NCBI GenBank assembly: GCA_041743125.1
Contig: JBGTNK010000291.1
Span: 1-10,300, forward strand
Length of the DNA stretch: 10,300 nucleotides
Direction of reading: 5' to 3'
Source of the DNA: Terrimonas_B sp041743125
GTDB lineage: Bacteria > Bacteroidota > Bacteroidia > Chitinophagales > Chitinophagaceae
Part shown: piece after piece, positions 5,321 through 10,300 of the stretch
Layout: each line of letters opens with the position of its first letter
Position numbering within the stretch: the stretch's first letter is position 1
The notes under the pieces: generated by a model
What the model was told of the DNA's origin: nothing
The model's database searches: none
What the model saw: the letters and a program-made list of their open reading frames with translations, nothing else
Position numbers and translations under genes: made by a program

Positions 5321-6245
5321 TTATTATCCTTCTGACCTGGTAGGTTTTTCTATTTGATCCTTCAAAATAATTTCTAATGCTAATTTCAGTAAGTATGCCG
5401 ATAGTAACCAATTGAATGCCGCCCAATAAAAGTATCAAGCCTAAAATCAGTAATGGCTTTCCCCAAATATCCTGTCCCATAATTTTTATGATCAACAGGT
5501 AAAGGTTGATCAGCAAACCCAATCCAAGGGATATAAATCCCATAATGCCGAATAAATGCATCGGCTTCTGAATATACTTCCGGAAGAAAATAACAGTTAC
5601 CAGGTCGGCCATTACTTTAAAAGTGCGGCCAATACCATACTTTGATTTTCCAAAAGTCCGGGGATGGTGTTTTACATCTACCTGGGTAATATTAGCACCC
5701 TGCATTTTTGCAAGCACGGGAATAAATCGATGTAATTCTCCATATATGCCCAGGTCTTCCGCAATCTCATGCTTGAAAATTTTTAAGGTACACCCATAGT
5801 CTTTGATATAAACACCCGTCACCTGGCGAATAATTGAATTGGCGATTTTGGAAGGAAGTTTTCTCAGGAAAACGCCATCCTGTCTTTTATTTCGATTGCC
5901 GGCAACTACATCCCAATCCTCATCTTTCAGTTTTTTTAGCATGAAGGGAATATCAGAAGGATCATTTTGCAGGTCTCCATCAAGCAAAGCTATGTAAGTA
6001 CCGGAAGCATAATCAATTCCTGCGGTCATGGCTGTGCTTTGCCCATAATTCCGTCTGAGTTCCACTAACACCATCCGTTCATCTGCATATTTTTTTATTT
6101 GGTGCTGGGTTCCATCTGTTGATCCGTCATCTACAAAAACCACTTCATAGTTTATTCCCTCCAAAGCATTCCGGATCGCTTCTATCAATGGCTTTATATT
6201 ATCTTTTTCATTCAGAACAGTGATAACAACTGATAGTTCCTTCAT
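5289..6245 (-). CDS. GT2 family glycosyltransferase, polyprenyl-phosphate sugar synthase type (DPM1/GtrB-like, 318 aa)
   Basis: Transfers a sugar from a nucleotide donor to polyprenyl phosphate at the cytoplasmic face of the membrane. The GT-A domain shows VVITVLNEKDN (6-16), FVDDGSTDGT (37-46), LRRNYGQSTAMTAGID (63-78), LLDGDLQNDP (87-96) containing the metal-binding D-x-D, and AGNRNKRQD (115-123). KDYGCTLKIFK (148-158) and HHPRTFGKSKYG (193-204) are typical of the DPM1/GtrB/ArnC subgroup. Two membrane segments follow (about 231-255 and 263-288). The length of about 320 fits bacterial members. First gene of a two-gene unit with the overlapping membrane protein at 4382-5320. The donor sugar is unknown; the nearby epimerase suggests a uronic acid or hexose. 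A 209-bp gap separates it from hom, so it probably has its own promoter, though I could not identify one. Confidence 0.93.
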   Translation of the reverse strand: MKELSVVITVLNEKDNIKPLIEAIRNALEGINYEVVFVDDGSTDGTQHQIKKYADERMVLVELRRNYGQSTAMTAGIDYASGTYIALLDGDLQNDPSDIPFMLKKLKDEDWDVVAGNRNKRQDGVFLRKLPSKIANSIIRQVTGVYIKDYGCTLKIFKHEIAEDLGIYGELHRFIPVLAKMQGANITQVDVKHHPRTFGKSKYGIGRTFKVMADLVTVIFFRKYIQKPMHLFGIMGFISLGLGLLINLYLLIIKIMGQDIWGKPLLILGLILLLGGIQLVTIGILTEISIRNYFEGSNRKTYQVRRIINGTNETLERP

Positions 6246-6454
6246 AATAATCTTTCAAAATAATTCTAAATATAAAAATTTATAAACCCAGGTAAGAAGT
6301 AAGCTTTTCGCTGCAATATAATTGTTGGTGTAAATGGAATTAGGTATCTATTCTTGCAGGCTAAAGTAAGGTAATAATACCAAAGGAAAATAGCGGGTAA
6401 GTTTCTTCACTTCCAACTAAAAAGAAATTTTAAAAAAGGACCTTCAGAATTTGA
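6246..6454. other. Intergenic region between GT2 gene and hom, nothing firm
   Basis: AT-rich. It should contain the end of the methionine operon transcript and the start signal of the GT2 unit. I see no GC-rich terminator hairpin after hom and no exact -7/-33 pair; TTATTTTG (minus strand, 6256-6263) is a one-mismatch -7 box without a partner. Confidence 0.4.
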
Positions 6455-7711
6455 TCAGATAAGACCGGCCAGTTCCAGGCTTTTTTTCTTCAACTTTCTT
6501 ATTTCTACATCTTCAATAACCGGTTCAGGTGTCAGGATCAGGGACGTGTTATTTTCTTTCCACCAATTATTTTCTTTTAATTCACGGAATGAAATTACAC
6601 CCACAAGATATTTTCTTTCTTCCTGTGCGTGCCATTCTTCCAGCCATTCAAAGCGGTCCCGGGGAATAACCTTGAGATCATCAAAACTTACATAAACCCG
6701 GAGAAAAAAATCCTTGCTTAATTCATGAGGCTGATGATGATACAGTTTTTTATATTCATATTTATACTGATACCGTAATGCTGAAATATCGCTGAGAACA
6801 GCCGAAGCGGTGGGAAAACTTCCGGCTCCCTTACCATAAAAGAATTGCTTATCGGCAAACCCACTTTCAATTACTACACCGTTGTATTCATTTTTTACAA
6901 AGGAAAGATGGTCATCTTGCTTAACAAACTGAGGTAACACAAATGCAGCCACCTTGCCATTCTGAAGTTTATTGGCCTGAGCTACTAACTTAATCTGCTG
7001 ATTTTTTTCGGTAGCCACCAGCGCATCACTTTCCTGGATATTTTGAATGCCGTTGAATAATATATCAGATGGTTTTTCAACAATACCGTATGCATGCGTT
7101 AGCAGGAAAGTCCATTTATTTACTGCATCATACCCTTCCACATCAAGTTTGGGATTACTTTCGGCAAAGCCTGATTGCTGGGCCAGCATAAGGGCCTTTT
7201 TAAAATCAATGCCTTCTTCAAACATTTTTGTCAAAATGAAATTTGTGGATCCGTTTACTATGGCTTTTATCGAATGTAACAGGTCGTTGTCATAATATTC
7301 TTCAAGATTTCTTATGACAGGAATGGATGCACAGGCTGCTGATTCATATAAGAACGATTGGCCGGTCTGTTCTTGTAATTGCAATAGGGCGGGTAAGTGT
7401 TCAGCAATCATTTTTTTACTGGCACTAACAACGTTTTTCCCATTTCTTAAAGCAGTAGTTACTATCTGGAAGGCTGCGTCTGCATCATCAATTACTTCCA
7501 CAATCACATTTATTTCCGGGTCATTAAGCAATAAATCTTTATCAGTTGTAAAAAGTGATTCAGGGCCATTGCGTTTTTTTTCCGGATTTTTTATACATAC
7601 TTTTTTTAACTCCGCGTTTAGCGAAGGAGTTTGTTTGAGTACCTTAAACAGGCCTTCACCTACTACTCCAAAACCAAATAATCCAATGACTAATTGCTTA
7701 TGTGTTTCCAT
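6455..7711 (-). CDS. hom: Homoserine dehydrogenase (418 aa)
   Basis: Reduces aspartate semialdehyde to homoserine with NAD(P)H, the branch step to methionine and threonine. The Rossmann motif GFGVVG is at 13-18. SASKKMIAEH (96-105) corresponds to the usual T-A-N-K region, with Ser in place of Asn. VNGSTNFIL (152-160) is the homoserine-dehydrogenase signature. LDVEGYDAVNKW (189-200) holds Asp190, Asp195 and Lys199, matching the family's substrate and catalytic D..D...K spacing. YGKGAGSFPTASAVLSDI (292-309) is also conserved. The region after about 330 (FFLRVYVSFDDLKVIPRD) has the position and strand pattern of the ACT domain of long-type enzymes but is divergent, so threonine feedback cannot be predicted. 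There is no aspartokinase fusion. Third gene of the metY-metX-hom unit, 91 bp after metX. Confidence 0.95.
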   Translation of the reverse strand: METHKQLVIGLFGFGVVGEGLFKVLKQTPSLNAELKKVCIKNPEKKRNGPESLFTTDKDLLLNDPEINVIVEVIDDADAAFQIVTTALRNGKNVVSASKKMIAEHLPALLQLQEQTGQSFLYESAACASIPVIRNLEEYYDNDLLHSIKAIVNGSTNFILTKMFEEGIDFKKALMLAQQSGFAESNPKLDVEGYDAVNKWTFLLTHAYGIVEKPSDILFNGIQNIQESDALVATEKNQQIKLVAQANKLQNGKVAAFVLPQFVKQDDHLSFVKNEYNGVVIESGFADKQFFYGKGAGSFPTASAVLSDISALRYQYKYEYKKLYHHQPHELSKDFFLRVYVSFDDLKVIPRDRFEWLEEWHAQEERKYLVGVISFRELKENNWWKENNTSLILTPEPVIEDVEIRKLKKKSLELAGLI

Positions 7712-7802
7712 CTTATTTTCTTTTTCAGTTCAATTTTACTTTTAATAAAAAGAGGATTGCTGTTTAAGATATGTTTCCAATTACCCTATCTAAACCTGCG
7801 AA
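7712..7802. other. metX-hom spacer, no riboswitch seen
   Basis: 91 bp of AT-rich DNA. CTTTTTATTAAAAG (minus strand) is a weak AT-only palindrome. I see no SAM-riboswitch-like fold, no strong terminator and no clear promoter, so hom is most simply co-transcribed with metX. Confidence 0.4.
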
Positions 7803-8861
7803 TTACTCATTGACTACTTTTAAATGAGGGGATGATTTGGCTTCAATAAAACTATTTAATGCCTTTTCGATTTTCTCATACTCCAGCAAAAATCCGTCAT
7901 GACCAAAGTCACTTGCTATATCCAGTAAATCAGCTCCGCGGATCGTTTTTTGCAGGTACTTCTGTTCTTCAATCGGATAAAGCATATCGGATCTTATTCC
8001 GATCACCAATGTTTTTGCAGTTATTTTTTTTAATGCCAATTCTACCCCACCTCTATTCCAACCCACATCATGACTGTCCATACTCTGGCTGAGCCGGTAA
8101 TAACACAGTGCATTAAAGCGATTCACCAGTTTTAATCCCTGGTAACGCTGGTAATTATCTGAAGCATATAAAACATCATTTGTTAATGATACAAAAGATT
8201 TATCTCTTGCCTGGGTAATATCATATCCATTGTAATGGCGGTAGGATAATAAGGCTATGGCCCTTGCTGCTGCTAATCCTTTTTGTCCTGCATCTGGTCG
8301 TCGCTCCAGCCAGCTGCTATCAGCTTCAATCGCCATTCTTTGCGAGGCATTAAAAGCAATTGCCCATGGAGATAAAACGGCATTGGTGGCAATGGGTACT
8401 ATGTGTTCAAATAATTCCGGTTCCTCTATTGCCCATTCCAGCAACTGCATACCACCAGTACTTCCTCCTAATGAAATGAAGATTTTTTTAATTCCCAGGT
8501 GATCTTTTAATTGCTGGTAAGTCTTGATCATATCACGAATAGTAAATAATGGGAAGTCGTGATAATAGGTTTCTCCCGTACCTGGATTAGCGCTTAAGGG
8601 AGAAATACTTCCATAAGGACTGCCAGGTTTATTAACACATATGATAAAATACTTTGCCGGATCAAAAAATTTGCCATCACCAGCCAGGCCAGGCCACCAT
8701 TCTAATGGGTTACTATTGGCTGTAAGAGCATGAAATATCCATACTACATTTGTTTTTGCAGCATTTAATTTCCCCAGCGTTGTATAAGCCAGGTGATAAC
8801 CCGGAAGGGTTACACCTGACTCTAAAGTAAATGGTTGATCTGACTTAAAAATGGAAATCAT
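7803..8861 (-). CDS. metX: Homoserine O-acetyltransferase (MetX, alpha/beta-hydrolase fold, 352 aa)
   Basis: Acylates the hydroxyl of homoserine, activating it for sulfhydrylation. The order of motifs is that of MetX: HALTANSNPLEWWPGLAGDGK (44-64), YFIICVN (71-77), YGSISPLSANP (83-93), DFPLFTIRDM (102-111), the nucleophile elbow GGSTGGMQLLEWA (132-144) with Ser134, SDMLYP (291-296) giving Asp292, and FGHDGFL (319-325) giving His321. The catalytic triad is therefore complete. The residue after the nucleophile is Thr, where Met is usual (GGSMGG). MetX homologues can use acetyl- or succinyl-CoA; acetyl is assumed from the adjacent metY. The gene starts one base after the metY stop (TAA-A-ATG on the minus strand), implying translational coupling. 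Confidence 0.95.
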   Translation of the reverse strand: MISIFKSDQPFTLESGVTLPGYHLAYTTLGKLNAAKTNVVWIFHALTANSNPLEWWPGLAGDGKFFDPAKYFIICVNKPGSPYGSISPLSANPGTGETYYHDFPLFTIRDMIKTYQQLKDHLGIKKIFISLGGSTGGMQLLEWAIEEPELFEHIVPIATNAVLSPWAIAFNASQRMAIEADSSWLERRPDAGQKGLAAARAIALLSYRHYNGYDITQARDKSFVSLTNDVLYASDNYQRYQGLKLVNRFNALCYYRLSQSMDSHDVGWNRGGVELALKKITAKTLVIGIRSDMLYPIEEQKYLQKTIRGADLLDIASDFGHDGFLLEYEKIEKALNSFIEAKSSPHLKVVNE

Positions 8862-8862
8862 T

Positions 8863-10300
8863 TTATGCTACTAATTCTTTTGAGAATACTTTTTCAAATG
8901 CCTGGTCAAAATCTGCTTTGATATCATCAATATGTTCAATGCCGGCACTGATGCGCACCAGGTTGGGCAATACGCCGGAGGCTTTTTGTTCCGCTTCACT
9001 CAATTGTTCGTGCGTAGTGGAGGCAGGATGAATGGCAAGCGACTTCGCATCACCTACATTGGCCAGGTGACTGATTAGCTGCAAGGAGTCAATAAATTTC
9101 CTTCCATTTTCAATTCCTCCTTTGATGCCAAAATTTAAAATACCGCCAAAGCCATTTTTTAGATATTTTTTAGCCAAAGCGTTATATGGACTGCTCTTCA
9201 AGCCAGGATACCAGACATATTCTACCTGGTGATGTTGTTCCAGCCAGGTGGCTAATGCCAACGCATTTTGAACATGCCGTTCTACTCTCAAGGATAAGGT
9301 TTCAAGTCCTTGCAGAAGCAGAAAAGAATTAAAAGGACTTAATGAGGGCCCAAAATCCCGTAGACCTTCTACCCGGGCCCTGATTGCAAAAGCAATATTC
9401 GGAAGGCCTAACGGATTGCCATCACCGAAGACATCCCAGAATTTTAAGCCATGATATCCTTCAGATGGCTCAGTGAATTGCGGGAATTTTCCATTTGCCC
9501 AATTGTAATTACCTCCGTCAACTATTACGCCTCCTATGCTTGTACCATGGCCACCAATCCACTTGGTTGCTGAGTCAACAACTACATTGGCTCCTAGTTC
9601 TAAAGGACGAATTAAATAACCTCCGGCGCCAAATGTATTATCAACTATAAGCGGCAGATCATACTCCTTTGCAAGAGCGGCAAATTTCTCAAAATCCGGA
9701 ATGTTGAGACGTGGATTACCGATGCTTTCAAGATAGATGGCTTTTGTGTTTTTATCGATCAGGGGAACAAATGATTCAGTGTCGTCTCCTTCTGCAAACC
9801 GTGCTTCAATACCCAATCGCTTAAATGAAACTTTAAATTGATTATAAGTTCCTCCGTAAAGAAAAGGAGTACTAATAAAATTATCTCCAGACTGCATAAT
9901 ATTTGTCAGAGCCAGGAATTGGGCTGCCTGCCCGGAAGCCGTTGCCAGAGCTGCTACACCACCCTCCAGGGCTGCCATACGTTGTTCAAAAACATCTGTA
10001 GTTGGATTCATGATCCTTGTATAAATATTTCCAAATTCACGTAACCCAAAAAGATTGGCCGCATTTTCTGTGCTGCTAAAGCCATAGGATGTTGTTTGAT
10101 AAATGGGCACAGCTCTTGATTTTGTGGTTGGATCAATTTGCTTTCCAAACCAAAGATTAGCATCAGCGGAAAGGTTTCCAAAGTTTGTTTCTTCGGTTCG
10201 AATCTGAGCACGGCGACCTTCGAGAAACACATCTGTAGAACCAAAAATGTTTCCATCCTTCGCAATCACTATTCCAAGCACAGCATTTGTAAGTGCTTCC
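8863..10300 (-). CDS. metY: O-acetylhomoserine sulfhydrylase (MetY) with a 5'-nucleotidase-like N-terminus; 5' end outside window
   Basis: PLP enzyme making homocysteine from O-acetylhomoserine and sulfide. Numbering from a GTG at 10281: SRAVPIYQTTSY (55-66), NIYTRIMNPTTDVFE (85-99) with the Tyr/Arg pair that binds the neighbour's PLP phosphate, ASGQAA (115-120), VDNTFGAG (213-220) with PLP-binding Asp214, SATKWIGGHG (237-246) with the Schiff-base Lys240, and RISAGIEH (443-450) with the substrate-carboxylate Arg. This part is complete and typical. Before DPTT (50-53) it is not: the usual F-E-T-L-x-L-H-A-G-Q start is absent, and 5'-nucleotidase-like sequence stands in its place. No Met occurs before residue 91 and the frame stays open to the window edge, so the true start lies outside and the GTG is not a credible one. 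It may be a fusion protein, or the join may be an assembly error. metX follows after one base. Confidence 0.9.
   Translation of the reverse strand, partial: EALTNAVLGIVIAKDGNIFGSTDVFLEGRRAQIRTEETNFGNLSADANLWFGKQIDPTTKSRAVPIYQTTSYGFSSTENAANLFGLREFGNIYTRIMNPTTDVFEQRMAALEGGVAALATASGQAAQFLALTNIMQSGDNFISTPFLYGGTYNQFKVSFKRLGIEARFAEGDDTESFVPLIDKNTKAIYLESIGNPRLNIPDFEKFAALAKEYDLPLIVDNTFGAGGYLIRPLELGANVVVDSATKWIGGHGTSIGGVIVDGGNYNWANGKFPQFTEPSEGYHGLKFWDVFGDGNPLGLPNIAFAIRARVEGLRDFGPSLSPFNSFLLLQGLETLSLRVERHVQNALALATWLEQHHQVEYVWYPGLKSSPYNALAKKYLKNGFGGILNFGIKGGIENGRKFIDSLQLISHLANVGDAKSLAIHPASTTHEQLSEAEQKASGVLPNLVRISAGIEHIDDIKADFDQAFEKVFSKELVA
10138..10300 (-). other. 5'-nucleotidase C-terminal-domain fragment (UshA type) fused in frame to MetY
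   Basis: The roughly 54 codons upstream of the MetY body read as the start of a 5_nucleotid_C domain. They show DGNIFGSTDVFLEGRRAQ, then IRTEETNFGNLSADANLW, matching the family pattern G-x-T...L-x-G-x-R...R-x-x-E-T-N-x-G-N-L-x-x-D-A. In that family an N-G-G-G-I-R motif should follow within about 20 residues of the D-A; here the MetY sequence begins instead, at Ile-Asp-Pro-Thr (10126-10137). Similarity is judged from recalled family patterns, not from a search. Confidence 0.75.

Noticed and set aside
7712..7802. SAM riboswitch ahead of hom
   Set aside because: SAM riboswitches often precede methionine genes, but this 91-bp spacer has only a weak AT palindrome. A regulatory leader, if any, would lie upstream of metY beyond the window edge.
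10008..10265. Alternative minus-strand protein over the metY N-terminus
   Set aside because: Out-of-frame shadow with no recognisable domain; the overlapping frame carries clear nucleotidase and MetY motifs.

Overview
The window looks like a chromosomal segment from a Bacteroidota genome, most probably Chitinophagaceae or a close relative. The reasons are AT-rich intergenic DNA, weak or absent Shine-Dalgarno sequences, a metY-metX-hom gene order typical of that phylum, and the style of the cell-envelope genes. The lineage is inferred from protein character, not from a marker gene.

Layout. Positions 1-505 hold part of a tandem array. Its 363-bp unit carries a small stand-alone GIY-YIG nuclease gene and a tRNA-Pro(TGG)-like element. 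In that element the D arm is a perfect GC-rich hairpin and the T loop and 3' T strand are replaced by another. The tail of one nuclease copy (1-63), two tRNA-like copies (54-142 and 417-505) and one complete nuclease gene (175-426) are visible. A terminator hairpin ends directly at the nuclease start codon. Positions 506-746 hold no gene. An uncharacterised membrane protein (747-1418) follows, convergent with an ArnT/PMT-like glycosyltransferase (1429-3129, minus). A 321-bp divergent gap leads to a nucleotide-sugar epimerase (3451-4410). Its 3' end overlaps an LPG-synthase-TM/UPF0104-type membrane protein (4382-5320, minus), which itself overlaps an upstream polyprenyl-phosphate-type GT2 glycosyltransferase (5289-6245, minus). 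From 6455 to the right edge is a minus-strand methionine/threonine cluster transcribed metY, metX, hom.

How the genes work together. The epimerase, GT2, multi-pass LPG-synthase-TM protein and ArnT-like transferase together suggest a lipid-linked sugar pathway: supply the nucleotide sugar, load it on polyprenyl phosphate at the inner face, and use it on the outer face. In the methionine block, Hom makes homoserine, MetX acylates it, and MetY converts the acyl ester to homocysteine with sulfide.

Two things stand out. First, the tRNA-Pro-like/GIY-YIG tandem array, in which nuclease frame, tRNA-like element, terminator and next nuclease are packed without spacers and stay in one reading frame. 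Second, the metY frame does not begin like a MetY: its visible N-terminal 50-odd residues look like the C-terminal domain of a 5'-nucleotidase (UshA type), joined in frame to MetY at a shared Asp-Pro-Thr. That is either a real gene fusion or an assembly chimera.
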